Shown: positions 34,606-46,288 of the stretch, one piece after another
How positions within the stretch are numbered: position 1 is the first letter of the stretch
Layout of the letters: the number at the start of each line of letters is the position of its first letter
NCBI GenBank assembly: GCA_020747015.1
Contig: JAGTJM010000072.1
Coordinates: forward strand, 1-64,000
Length of the DNA stretch: 64,000 nucleotides
Direction: 5' to 3'
Source: Pyrenochaeta sp. MPI-SDFR-AT-0127
Taxonomy: Eukaryota; Ascomycota; Dothideomycetes; Pleosporales; Cucurbitariaceae
Notes under the pieces: model-generated
Told to the model about the DNA's origin: nothing
The model's input: the letters and a program-made list of their open reading frames with translations, nothing else
Database searches by the model: none
Program-made: the position numbers and the translations under genes

Positions 34606-36866
34606 TTACATCGACTTGCTCTTCGCCTTGATCCGAGCAGCCAGCTTCCTAACATCATCTTCGCCACCAGCCTCATCCTGCTTGGACTTCTTTGAATCTC
34701 GCTCGCGGCCAGGTTCATCCATGTCTTTGCCCTGTTTGCGCTTCTTACGACCTTCCTCAAGAAGTGCCTTCATGCCTGCCGTCTCCTTGAACCTCGGGTT
34801 CGTAGGATCAATGGCAAACTCATGACTCTCGTATAATTTTGCGAAACGTGGATCAGCCGTATTGATCTTGAAGTTGTCTTCTACCACGGTTACATCCGTC
34901 TGACCCTTCTTTCCCTTCTTCTTCTTCTTGGCTTTTTCTGCCTTCACAATTTCATTCATGTTGAAGTGGCGCATCGTCGAATCGTCCTCGTCCGCCATGA
35001 GCAGCTCGAGGTTTGCACGCTCCGCTGCCGTCGCTTGGACTTGCTGCTCCATTGCCTCACGTTTCTTGGCTTTCAGTTTCTTCGATTCAGCCTTTGACGC
35101 TTTTGCAGCTTCTTTTGGATCATCCGCAAAAAATGGGTCGTTGAAGGGATCGTCATCATCAGACTCCAAGCCAGCATCAACGGTCTCCTCAACCTTTTCA
35201 TCCGGATTTCGTCCTTCTCTCCTGGCCTGCGCTCGCTCCTTTCGCCTTGCCTTTCTCTCCTTTTCTTTGCGAACATATTTCTCCATAGTCGTCTCCTGGA
35301 GCGGGATGTCATTTTCAAATACGGAGCCTTTGCCACTATCGTTTAATAAGCCTCCCGTAAAGGTGATTTCCATCTCACCATCCGGTTTGGGAAAGTCCCG
35401 ATCTCTCTTTGCGGATGCCTTTGCCTTTACTTTTGGTTTTGCATTTTTGCCAGAACCCTCAAGACCCAGAGCTTTTCGAAGATTCGCTGCCTTGTCTGCT
35501 TTCGCAGCGTCAGCTTCATCCTCTGAGGATGACGAGTCTGTACCTAGGTACGCTTGCAGTTCGTTCTCATCGAGCTCTTTCCGAGAGAATGCTCGCTTTT
35601 GTACTTCTTGTCTTGTTGCGTCATCGGCATCCCAGGTCAGCTTGACTTTCGAATGCGTGAGTGCGCCTGTGGTGAACTCATTGGGCTTGTAGTCGTCTGG
35701 AAGTTTCACGCACTCGTCATGTGTCTCTTGGTCAAACGTGGTGCCATCCGGGACGAATCGGAGATCGAAGAAGTTGGCGCTCGTTAAGTACTCTCGCCCA
35801 TCCAAGTTGTCATAGATTGCCTTGGCTATGTTGGCCGAGGAGCATGTGATGACGGCATAGTAATATCGCAAACGGTCAAGTTGATACGCTCGTAGTGCAG
35901 TCGAATCGAATTCTTCGCCAGTGTCGTCACCCTGTAGATGCGTCTTTGTGTGCGCCTCATCCTCGGATTCGGCTGCATCTCGCGAGTCATCAAGGGAAGT
36001 AAAGCTGTCTCTGTTCTTGTTCGCTGTCGATGCAAAAATTTCACGGGGAGGGCCTTCGATTTCTTCACGCTGCAGTCTCTCCATGCCAAATTCGCTAGGA
36101 TATATCACAACGTTCAGAATGCGACCATTGGCTGGCACAAAGGAGCTTGCTACAGCCATGATGTCGGTCGCCCGTATGTTGTCCCAATCCATGTTCACTG
36201 CTGCAAGGCGTGACGAGATGTCACCTGTTGGCACTGCATTGTCTTCTCCAGCAAGTTCTGCCTGTTCATCACCATCGATGCCGCCGTCGTCGTCACTGGA
36301 GCTCTCGTCCGAGGACGACTCTAGTCCACCGTCTCTTATCGGGTCGAACCCTTGCTTTTCCACCCGTTTAAGCTCTTTGAGGACAGCTGTGTCTCGCTTC
36401 TTCTCAGGCGCCGGTGCCAGCTCTTGCTGGTCGTCTTCATCCTCGCTCTCATCATCGTCGCCTACCTCGTAAAGCCTCTCAATTGCCCTTTTGCCAGCGT
36501 CCTTGGATATCTTGCGGCCATATTTGTCTACCACGGCCTTATTATAGAAGTCGGGATCGCTCCGTAGTCGCGCGAAACGCGGGTCGAGCTTGGTTTTGGA
36601 GTGCTTCTTCGATGGCAGCCGAAACTTTGGGTCGGTTTCAAAGTTTGCAAAGCGAGAATCGCCTAGAAAACAGTGTTGTCAGTCTAACATGGCCACGCAA
36701 CAGAGAATGCTGCTACCCAAAGAGCACTGTTGCGTTTGCGCTTTGCTTGCTGGTGCGGTGTTGCTTGCCCAGTCTCGCAGACAGGATGGAAGGGGCACAA
36801 CTCACCAACTGGCACGCTCGGCTTTGCTGTCCTGGAGGGAATTGTCTGGCGTTTGGGCAGAGGCAT
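34606..36866 (-). CDS. ESF1: Pre-rRNA-processing protein Esf1
   Basis: Exons 36866-36806 and 36662-34606; intron 143 bp (donor GTGAGT, acceptor CTAG); 705 residues. The short first exon ends GTTG and joins to give SVPVGDSRFANFETDP, restoring the N-terminal repeats (DSRFANFETDPKFRLPSKK, then LDPRFARLRSDPDFYNKA). The middle holds an RNA-binding-like domain with LNVVIYPSEFGMERL and the ISSRLAAVNMDWDNIRATDI block. Acidic stretches of D, E and S alternate with K/R-rich ones. The C-terminus has the NUC153 motif DPRFAKLYESHEFAIDPTNPRF-like near residues 625-645. Esf1 acts in the nucleolus in 18S rRNA maturation with U3 snoRNP. The gene is head-to-head with the 55-aa protein gene, 339 bp apart. Confidence 0.92.
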
Positions 36867-37205
36867 TGTCGACTGTGCAGTGTTGGAAAGGCTGTGGGGT
36901 TTCAAGGTACAAGACATGAGTGGGCAGCCAGCGGACTTTTTCTGCCCAGGCGGTGAATGTTCGGCTTCAAAGGACCACCATTCGCTGACACCTCGGAGGT
37001 GGTCTCGACGATCTGTGGGCAGGGATGCAAGGGCCAAACTGGGGAAGGCGCGTCACCATTTCGCAGAGGGGAAGTCCATCACACGACAAGACCTCGGGAG
37101 GCATTCGTTCTCTCAACACTTTCTCCAGCCCCAGGCAGTCTGTTAAGCACCACTTACAACTCACTGCGTATAGTGTCAAAGATTTCCAGCTCTCTTCCGA
37201 CGACA
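36867..37205. promoter_or_regulatory. Divergent promoter between ESF1 and a small-protein gene
   Basis: These 339 bp separate two outward-facing start codons. Both promoters must lie here or overlap the neighbours' leaders. No motif was assigned. Confidence 0.45.
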
Positions 37206-37602
37206 ATGGCGTACTCGAAGCTGTTCACGTATGTTTGATGCATCTGAGCTCCATGTTAGCTCCTTCTCCGCATTTGGAAGGTATACTGATGGTTTGCCTA
37301 TACACAGGCCCCGCAACTTCACTCTCATCTCTGTTCTCACCCTCGGCAGCGGATACTTCATAGTCAAGTCAAGGATACTTGCCGACAAGCAGAGGGAACG
37401 AGCTGCTGGTGACTACAGCGTGTCTGTAGATAGGTCGGGTACGTCAACCTTGAAGAACTACGCCCTGCTTGGTGGATCATTCAGCTATGCGCACAACGTG
37501 GACATTTTTCACACTCCTTTGCATTGTCATGCTTTATTAGACGACATACCACTTGCGCAAGACTTGGTATGCTAATATTGGCTGGCAGGTGGCGGCATCT
37601 GA
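37206..37602 (+). CDS. 55-residue single-span membrane protein, conserved-looking, function unknown
   Basis: Three tiny exons: 37206-37228, 37308-37438 and 37589-37602; introns of 79 and 150 bp. The last exon is 14 nt and adds only GGGI-stop. Phase is exact at both joins, with donors GTATGT and GTACGT, and a GCTAATA branch before the last acceptor. The protein starts MAYSKLFTPRNFTLI, has one hydrophobic span (residues about 12-28), then a basic and charged segment RILADKQRERAAGDYSVSV. Such architecture suits a small mitochondrial or ER membrane protein. I do not recognise a named family. No single open frame covers it, so automatic callers could miss it. Confidence 0.7.
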
Positions 37603-39353
37603 GCTTCGAAGCTATGACGACATAACGATGGTCTATCTGACTACCATGATTTCAAGGAGCACTTGGTCGCTATGTAGTTTCTATCACAAAACGAATTTGG
37701 CATGTTCTGGCGTCGGCATGTTGTTGGGTCGTCGAAACTGTTCTGTCGTCATCTCTTTTTTGATGGACAGTGCCCAACAATGCCTTTGTCGATGGGAACA
37801 ACACAAATGTGCTGCGTAGCCTTTACATTCCGGAATAAGTCGATCCCTTATCGACAATAAGGTTATTTGTAAGCTCAAGACTTGTTGTTGTCGCCCGAGA
37901 GCAATCACAGACTGAGTAGTAGTTTGAGCTGAACAACCAATGCACGGTACTAGATTGGCAGAGAGTTGAACCATTCCCAAAAATACCATTGCCACGAACA
38001 AACGAGTCTGATCACGATGTTAACATGCTCGAAGACAGCCGCAGGAGCAATTGACGAGCCACATTTGGCTTACTGCTAAACACAAGCACCCCAGCCTCAG
38101 CCTCAGCCCACAAAACCCAGTAGCATCATGATGGAGACTGAATCGTTGGTACGAGCCATTAGTTAGCTATCAAACCAAGCTTTTACATTGCAAATTGTGT
38201 ATGGCATGGTGATACACCGCGAGTTCAATATGGAAACCTGTAGTCTGTTCCAGAGGCTTTCTCTGATTGAACCACGTTTCTGTCACAATGATCTTGGAAA
38301 TAGCCACTGTTCAAAATCAACAGTCTCCTGCCTTACTTTGTTCCATGTACGCACGTCAACTATGATGTACCAAGTCCAGCTAAGCAAGCACACACACCAA
38401 TTGTGTCGGCTTATCATCCGCACATGATTGTATGACTACGCACATCACTCTACCCACCCATTTTTATCATTGACCATGATTCCATAGGAAAATATTGTTA
38501 CTGAAACCAGGACAGCTAACATTATGGTTTAGCACTAAGATTTCAAAGTTTCGCCCTAATATTTTGAACCCTGAAAATAGCTGATAGCTCAAACATAGTA
38601 TGTGCTCTTCGCAGCTTGAAAACTCACAGAATATCATGCCAATATTTAATCACTCTTCCGGAGCTATCGCTTAGATTATATTTGGCGCCTGCTGCTTCGG
38701 CATCTACTGAACGGCAGATGAACAAGTGTGTCGCGAATGTGTCGCACCAGGAGACTTGTGTTTGAGCTCTGCACATCCGGACTGACAGGAAGGGCCGATG
38801 GGAGAGCTTGGGCTATCCTCGAACTCGTGGATACTCACTGACGAAATCCTTTAGAGTTTGTGTGCCGGCAGTGCAATCCAGTAGGAGTTCCATTCAGGCC
38901 TTCACATACTGCCCTGGGACACATAGTCATGCACTCTTTACTTAGAAGGAAGTGCTGATCAACGGATGGACCTTGTTCCTGAATCCGGCGGCCGCTTTTC
39001 GGCGCCAATTTTCTTTAGAGCCGAGATATCCTCAAAGATGACCGTAAAGGTTCGAGCACTGCCATCTTTACAGGTTGCTCTTGCAGGATGCTAAACTCCT
39101 GTCAAATGTTGCTACATGTAATACCGCCGAATACTTGATGTAGGCGGGGTGACTGTGTCCCCAAGGCCTGTGCTCGGTCTACGTTCTGATACGGCTTGGT
39201 TGGCGCTGAAGCAGTCATTTCGGCGAAATGCCATCGACCCTGTTCATCCATTAACATGCTTTTCATAGCTGGCCTATCGCTCTATAATCAAAAGGCAGAA
39301 TGTTCCGTTGAATCATGTCTGGCTTGTAGACCAGATTCTTTCACTTTGAAAAT
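37603..39353. other. Intergenic stretch with one copy of a diverged repeat
   Basis: About 1.75 kb. The segment near 38045-38170 resembles 41725-41855 on the other side of the esterase gene (see separate entries). The rest holds no recognisable gene. Sequence is moderately AT-rich but keeps CA and TG dinucleotides. Confidence 0.5.
38045..38170. repeat. Diverged dispersed repeat, copy 1
   Basis: This segment aligns in direct orientation with 41725-41855. Shared islands are TGACGAGCCAC (TGATGAGCCAC in the other copy), TTGGCT, GCTAAA, a CCTCAGCC tract, and TTGGTAC followed by GCCATT. Spacing between islands is similar. No coding sense is apparent. It may be an old MITE-like or SINE-like repeat (inference). 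Confidence 0.45.
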
Positions 39354-41104
39354 ATGCTGTATTGGACTATCCGCTCGTTTCTTCTCTTTTCATGTTGCGC
39401 ACTTCCTGTTCTTGCGGTTGATTCACTTGTTGATTTAGGATATTCGCAGATCCGTGGTCGTGAGGTTGGAGAGGGCACAACTCAATGGCTCGGTGTACGA
39501 TATGCAGCACCACCTGTGGGTGACTTGCGATTGCAGAACCTCATGATCCTTCCCCTACCGAAGGAGAACAGGATGCTACACGTGTAAGGACTCATTCTCT
39601 GCAAGTTCGCTTGGTCTCTCACACCTTGATTAGTTTGGCAATATCTGCCTACCCCAAAACCCTCAGGACTTTACCATGCAACCCAACAAGCGATTCACCG
39701 TTGGCGAGGACTGCTTGTTCTTGAATGTGTTTGCACCATCAGCTGCTAATACTGAATCTAACCTTCCTGTGTTGTTCTTCATCCAGGGTGGTGGGTTTGG
39801 AAGCAATTCGAACGCAAACTTCAACGGCAGCGACCTGGCAAGGGAGGGAGATATCGTGGTGGTGAGTATCAACTATCGTGTTGGTGCCTTTGGCTTCCTG
39901 CAGAGTCAGGAAGTGGTAGATGGAGGAAGTTTGAATAATGGCATGAAGGATATGGTGAAGGCGCTTGAGTGGGTCAAACAGAATATCCGATCAGTACGTC
40001 ATCCACATCAGTTTGGGCAATTCAACTAAAAAAGGATAGTTTGGCGGTAACCCGGGACAAGTCATCATTGACGGTTCTTCCTCGGGTGCATCTGGCGTCA
40101 TGATCCTCCTCGCCGCTCCCTCAATGCAAGAAGCAGGACTTTTCGTAGGCGCCATCTCGGAATCCACCACAGAACCAACGCTCAGGAAACTTGAACAAGG
40201 CCAGGACCAGTACAACTGTCTCCTCCAGGAATCTGGCTGCAGCAATACAACAGACACACTTGCCTGCCTTCGCTCAAAGGAATCTAGCAAAATACAAACA
40301 GGAAAGTGTTTCTACAATCCACATCTTGACAATGAGCTCATTCCAATCACAACGTTTGAAGCCTTTGAGCAAGGTAAATACATGAAGATCCCAACTATCA
40401 TCGGCAGCTGCGCAGACGAAGGTACTAAGAGCGGCACGAAACAAGTTGACACACTGAACGATGCCAACGCCTTCTTCCGCAATCAGCTACCCTCGCTATC
40501 CAACGCATCGCTCAGCTTCCTTGAGAAGACATATCTCAGCCAACCACAGCCCACGTTCCCTGACAGTGGACGCTTGTGGCGTCAGACGAGTATTGCGCAT
40601 GGTGATTATCGCCTGAATTGTGTCTCAAGCTTCTACCAGGATGTTCAGGCCCGGGACGGAGTAGCCACCTATAATTATCGATACGGAGTCATTGACGAGG
40701 AACAAGAAAGCCTTGGATTTGGTGCTTTCCACACTGTCGAACTGCCAGCTATTTGGGGGCCGAATAACACTGATGGCGCCCCTCCAAAGTCCTATCTTCC
40801 AAATACCAACGCAACGATCAAGAATGCGGACATCGTGCCTATAATTCGTGGCTACATCACGAGTTTCGTCAGGAGCCTAGATCCTAACATAGATAGGCTG
40901 AACGGAACGGCTGAGTGGAGAGTATGGGGCACCGCGAAGGAGAGGCTGCGTTTCATCACTAATGGAACAGCTATGGAGAAGATGCCGGAGACACAGATCT
41001 CTAATTGTGCTGTCCTGGAGCCCATGATGAGAGCACTAGAGCAGCCACCACCACCTGGTGCAGTTATCGAATTGAATTTGCCATTGGGAGGGACATCAAA
41101 ATAG
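39354..41104 (+). pseudogene. Secreted type-B carboxylesterase/lipase with a one-base frameshift
   Basis: Exons 39354-39583, 39634-39993 and 40040-41104; introns of 50 and 46 bp. The N-terminus is a signal peptide (MLYWTIRSFLLFSCCALPVLA). Exon 1 reads GVRYAAPPVGDLR, then the frame is lost at about 39531: the family's next residues, F-A-E-P, continue in the +1-shifted frame (AEPHDPSPTEGEQDATR) up to a perfect splice donor. One base is missing in CGATTGCAG. With it, exon 1 would be 231 nt and all phases would fit a 551-residue enzyme. Exons 2 and 3 are intact, with oxyanion motif FIQGGGFG, nucleophile elbow GSSSG, acid ADEGT and histidine FHTVELPAIWG. So the gene is a very recent pseudogene or the base is a sequencing error. 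Confidence 0.8.
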
Positions 41105-42310
41105 TACTGTTGCGTTATAGTTTATGAACACATATTTGGCTTCTAGGTTCCACCATATGTTGGCGGTGACTGAAGCTAGTAACGCTAACGCAGAATAGGG
41201 CTGCCCCGTCTGTTCGTATCGCACCTCAAAGTCACATAATCATATAATCTCTTCTCGTGTCAACATTAACGATTTCTAATCCTTCTTTCAGACATCCTTG
41301 GCCTTGCAGTTCTTTGAGTATAGTTGACATTTTCGAAACGTTCCGGTCTTGCAAAGATCTACTTGCAGCATCTGTGTCTTACGGTGATGGTTGCCAGCTC
41401 AATACCACGCCCGCTCACTGGCGAAGACTGATGCAATGCTTCTAGAGCCAGAGCGCATCGGCTGTCACTAGCAATACCAACCCGCTCATAGTGGACGGTG
41501 ATTCAACACTCTCAGCCCGCCCGACGTTTTCCGTGCAGAATGATTGGGGGCTAATAACTATATCCCCTTCGATTATGACAGTGTTAATCTGTATCAAAGC
41601 AATCGTCAGCAACATCAGCAAACACCCATTCATCAGCTACATGAGTATGCCAAAATGTCCTTCCACGCAGGACATTGGCTTAGTCCGACTACAGACCCCC
41701 TGATCGGGTTAGAGTTGAGGACTCTACCAATGATGAGCCACGGTTGGCTCGCATGCTGTGTGCTAAATATAGCCACCTCCGCCTCCACCTTCGCCTCAGC
41801 CACACAGAACCGGAAGCGTCACTACTAAGACCAGACCATTGGTACCGGCCATTGATTTGCGAGTTGAACAAGCCTCCAAGGCTCAGAAACAAGCCTTCGG
41901 AAATCGCTTTATCCTTTGAACTTAAGCACCACTGCCCGCTTTCAAGTCCCTTTTCAAGCGTGCTTTGCAGCTTCTCAGCTCAGCCACTCGCTTATCAGCC
42001 CTGAAGCGGCTTAATCTAGACTATTTGGGGCGCCCTGTCAGCAACACTGCTTCGAGGAACATGTACTAAAGAGCTGATGGCCAAGTCTTACGCAAAATGG
42101 TTCCATAAAAGAAGCCTCGCTCATGCCCTAAAGTTCCGGACTTGCTGCGACCCACCCAACTTTCCCGCTCCCTTGCTACGACATCAGGCTGAGGCATGAT
42201 TTCGCTTACACGCTAACTCTATCAACATTTATCATTCCTGCCCCGCGACAGCCGTCTTTTCGTGCTTGTTTGGTCAATTCAAAGCCATTTTGCATGGGCT
42301 CACATTAAGC
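41105..42310. other. Intergenic stretch with one copy of a diverged repeat
   Basis: About 1.2 kb between the esterase and the nucleotidyltransferase-like gene. It contains the second repeat copy near 41725-41855. The last few hundred bases should be the promoter of the downstream gene. No other gene recognised. Confidence 0.5.
41725..41855. repeat. Diverged dispersed repeat, copy 2
   Basis: Partner of 38045-38170 in direct orientation. It keeps TGATGAGCCAC, TTGGCT, GCTAAA, CCTCAGCCACACAGAACC and TTGGTACCGGCCATT. Together the two copies bracket the frameshifted esterase. Homology beyond these limits fades. Confidence 0.45.
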
Positions 42311-44921
42311 ATGGCGGAAAAGATGAGATATTACAGTGTGGAGGAGTTTAATAAACAGAAGAGACAGCAAGGAAAAGACTTCAAAATACCTCCACGGGCC
42401 AATTTCCTCGCGGCCGCAAATCACATCTGTGATATTTTCGAGGAAAAGAAACTAGCGTATGGTGTAATGGGAGGCCTCGAAATGCTGTGCTTAGGGTACC
42501 GCCGCGAAATGCCTGATGTACATATTGCGTATGACGACAAGGATTTTAATCGCGTCAAAGCCAAGCTAGAAGCAGATCAACGGTATGTTCAGTTATGTCT
42601 TGTAGGAGAAGTTGAACTAACAGGCATAGCGTTCGGCTTCCCGATGGAATGAACCCACTGTTCCCGGCGAAGATACTTGTTCGAACTGGACCAGGCTACA
42701 AAGATGAAGGGTGTTCTGATGCGGCCACCATTGAAGTCGACATTATACCACCTGGTCAGTCTTTCTGCCTTGTAAAGATTATCTGTACTCACGCCACATA
42801 GGTTCCCATGGAACCCCACCAAACGGTATGCTAAGTAGCAACCTCGTGCTCCTAAGCCTGAAAGAGCCAAGGCGAAAGACTTTTAGGGGCTTGAATATGC
42901 TGCATTTGGTCAAGTCATTGGTCCATTACTGTAGAATACGTGATCTATTGTGGGATCCGCGAAAGGATATTCTATTCCTTTGTAGACATTACGGGGAGGA
43001 TATCCAGTCTATTCGGGATCAACTCGATCAAAAGGCAGTGCAGCAGAACTTCCTGGGGACACCTTTTTTTTCACGGCTCGCTGCCGAGGACAGGCGCAGG
43101 TGCTATCAGATACTTTTGGGCAAAGAACCCCCACCAGTATTGGAGACAAGCTCGACGGCGTCCCACACCAGCCAGAAACACTCACATTCCACCTTAGAGG
43201 CTCCAAAGCCTCGAATCAGTCCACACAAATCAGCACCTGCACTCAACATGCGGATATCAGAGTTTATGGCCCCCCCGCTGACCAGTAAACCGAAGCCTTC
43301 CCGGCAACATCCCACAAACATTGGCCCCCAACCTGTAGAACTCATGGCACCGTCACAGCCGCCATCGGATTTACGCGTACTAGGACAAGACTTACGGCCA
43401 AGGTATCGTTGCACTGGCGTTTCAATCGATAGGCGTTTCAGTCCTGAAGGTCTGCAGACGATGGACACTTCACAAAATAAGCAGGTTATCATATTGCCAC
43501 CTTCTGGGCAGCATGGAGGATTAGTACACCATGCTCGTCATAAAAGCACGCAGGATATGCTAGATGCAAGACCCATGGCTACATCTCCTCTCGCACCTAG
43601 TCGTGGAATCATTCATACAAGAAACTCCATGCCTAACCTAGATGCCAGTTTCTCGAATTCTATTGTTTCTAAAGAGTTCGCACAATCAAATTTCTCATTA
43701 GGAGGCAGTTCCTTACAACAACACCAATCACAGTACCGGGTCTCGCCGGTTGAGATGTCGGCTACGCCTGCACCGTATAGTTCTAGACAGAGCGACCTGA
43801 AGCCTCACTTACGATCAAGAGGAGATAATTTACCCCATCTGGCGAGCGGAAAAAGCAATTCCCCAAACACGAACAAGCCGGTATCGCCCAGAGGGGGGAC
43901 TGTATTCCAAGGCCCACAACAGGTCAGAATTGAGACATCTGGGAACCTCCTACCATCATCTCAAACAGGAAGCCTTCATGTGGTTCGTCCCGAAGGAGAG
44001 CCGGCACCTCTTCAACAATGGGTTCCCAATTCTGATGAATTGACACGCAAATTGCACCTTGTTGGTTCTGAAGGCGTGTATCAAGCGCCTTCAAAACAGA
44101 ATTTGCCTACACAAAACAATACCAGCCAAGAGCCAACGCAGTCAACGTTCGTTTTTGAGCTTGATGCGGCGGCGCCCAGGTCAAACAACATAATCGCAGA
44201 GTTATCGGCTAACATTGATGCTGCATTGCAAACACACAAGCAAGGTGACGACCAACCCCAGGAACTTCCGTCTGATTCAGTTATACCAAAGGTGTACAAT
44301 AAGGAAGTGTTTGAGGATTACCCAAAATCCCCACCGATTGCCGTAGCTAGCCCTCCACAGCACCAGGAAGATATTCGACCTCCAAACCCACGTACACAGT
44401 CAGCCCCTCTGGCCGCACTTCCCGCTAGCCTAATGGTGGGTGGGCGGAGTAATCATCACGCTCATCATAGAGTTCCGAGTAACAGCGTACCTTCACAAAC
44501 TGCATCGGTGCAGATAACGGACACGAAAACGAACGCATCACGATACTCACAGTACTATTCTCCTCCGTCGTCTACACCGAATAGCAATCATGCCTCGCCG
44601 CAACTCAGTGCCGCTCCTTCATCGGCATACAAGGCTTATCATCCTCCATCGATGCAACTATCCCCTCCAGAGGTACAAAACTTGCCAATCACGCTTGCTG
44701 AGCGAAGTGATCGCCCAAGCAGCTTTGGCGCCCTGAAAGACGTGGATGGGGCTCATCACTACTTTCGGTCGCATAAGCGTGATGCTTCGCATGACTCCCA
44801 TGCTTCAAGCGCATCGCATGATTCGAGCAAACTGGCGCAAGAGTATCAAGCTGAATTACCAGACTATGGCGAGGGCTACGGTTGGGGATCGAGAACAGCA
44901 GGGGAGCGAGCAAAGCAATAG
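42311..44921 (+). CDS. Large protein with nucleotidyltransferase-like N-terminus and disordered tail
   Basis: Exons 42311-42582, 42630-42754 and 42802-44921; both introns are 47 bp; 838 residues. The first 200 residues look folded. FLAAANHICDIFEEKKLAYG is followed by VMGGLEMLCLGYRREMPDVH (about residues 51-71) and later TIEVDIIPPG (about 124-133). This resembles the nucleotidyltransferase layout of a GG turn, a D-x-D pair and a third acid. However, the pair here reads D-V-H, so metal binding may be altered. Next comes a helical segment (LSLKEPRRKTFRGLNMLHLVKSLVHYCR). From about residue 270 the sequence is low complexity, rich in S, P, Q, H and N. The biochemical function is unknown; an RNA- or nucleotide-modifying ancestor is an inference. 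Confidence 0.75.
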
Positions 44922-46288
44922 AAATGGGACCCACATTGACTTTTGTAAGCCATGATGCATGTACATAGTTATCCCAATCGTAGGTTTGTTCCGAAGTCAT
45001 CTTTGACTCGGACATCCATCAAACTTCAAGCGGATTTCTCCTTCCACGTATCATTAAATACCTTTGTCCGTCTAGTGTATTAGATCGCACGCCTCTGAAA
45101 TGCTTTGGTGCAATTGTACAATTTCCAACAAAGCACCAGTATGATTTACCAGCGTCAAAAACGCGTATATGTGGCCATCGTGAAGTATCGCACAATGTAC
45201 AATGGTCGCCTGCTGGCTTATTTCACACCATGAAGTCGTATAGCTCGATACTTCATGAGATAGAATGATGATTGTAGGTAGGTTGAATAATGGGAAGGAA
45301 GCGAAGTCAATTATGCTATCTCCTTATCGATCACTATTAGCTGTGGTAGATATGGAGAAATCTGTATACCCAGACTGTAGTGAAGTGTGAACAGTCCATC
45401 CAAAGAGAGCATAGCATATATCTAAATGACGCTTGCTCAACAGCATCATGTGATGTTAGGGTTCCGAGATTGTCACTGCTGACGCTGATTGAATTTAAGC
45501 GAGATTCTATCATCAAGAAATCTCAAGTATACGGATTGCGCCACATATGCTCAAAATTTTACCACGGCCATCACAACAAACGAACAAAAAAAGCTGGTCA
45601 CTCTCCTCTCCCAGAATCGAACTAGGGACCTTTCGATAGCATAACACTATTACAGTCGAACGTGATCTGACAAGGTCAGCATTCCGCATTGCGCTTACTC
45701 AGGGATGAGGTGGGGGAGACATACAAACCAACTACACCAAGAGGAGGCTTGCGCTCATATATGAGGCGCTTGGTATGTGTTTATTCGATGATTGAATGGT
45801 GGTAATTGAAAATTATCTACCTGAACAAAATCCAGAAGCAGTACTCGGGTCGACAGTGGAAGAGAGGTCAATAGCGAGGGGCTGGGCAGAGGCTGAATCC
45901 TTGGGAGCTGAAATGTATGGTGAGGTGTATGGTGTGGAGCTATGCGGGCTCGGCTGAAGCGAGGCGCCCAAGAGCGAGCTGATAGTCGACTGTATGCATG
46001 CATGATCGACCAATGACTTATTGGAGCCTGCAAAACAAATTTCGTTAAGGCACCTAGCCCATGACCATATCATGTGAGGTCTCACGGCTATCCAAGGACA
46101 GTTTGATGAAAAAAATCTGCTTGTTGATCGATAGATGTATAGTATCGGTATTTGGTGTCTTTACACGAAGAGCAATTATTATGTGCTTTAGCTTCGAGCT
46201 GATGATGTACATGAGGAACAGGAATAATAGCACCGAGGCTATGCCAGTCTATCGCTGAATGCTTTGGAATAGCACGCCGTGTATGAAT
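44922..46288. other. Intergenic stretch with a tRNA-like relic
   Basis: About 1.37 kb. It holds the tRNA-Tyr-like sequence near 45602-45683. A frame on the minus strand at 45813-46085 has a plausible acceptor (TTTTGCAG near 46030) and a Ser/Pro-rich product, but no first exon could be found. Nothing else seen. Confidence 0.5.
45602..45683 (-). tRNA. tRNA-Tyr(GTA)-like sequence, probably a degenerate copy
   Basis: On the minus strand the 3' half of a tRNA is clear. An anticodon stem TTCGA/TCGAA encloses CTGTAA plus a short insert of about 12 nt at the usual intron site after position 37. Next come a 5-nt variable loop AGGTC and a T arm CCTAG-TTCGATT-CTGGG (B-box AGTTCGATTCT). The anticodon GTA and an intron at this place fit tRNA-Tyr. 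The 3' acceptor strand reads AGAGGAG plus A. The D arm is only weakly recognisable (GCTGACCTTGTCAGATCAC) and I find no 5' strand that pairs with the acceptor. It is therefore likely a tRNA pseudogene or fragment. Confidence 0.45.

Noticed and set aside
34928..35692. 254-codon plus-strand frame inside ESF1
   Set aside because: Serine/phenylalanine-rich antisense shadow of the acidic and lysine-rich Esf1 coding strand.
45813..46085. Possible small Ser/Pro-rich spliced protein on the minus strand
   Set aside because: A good acceptor (TTTTGCAG) precedes it, but no first exon with start codon and matching phase could be found.
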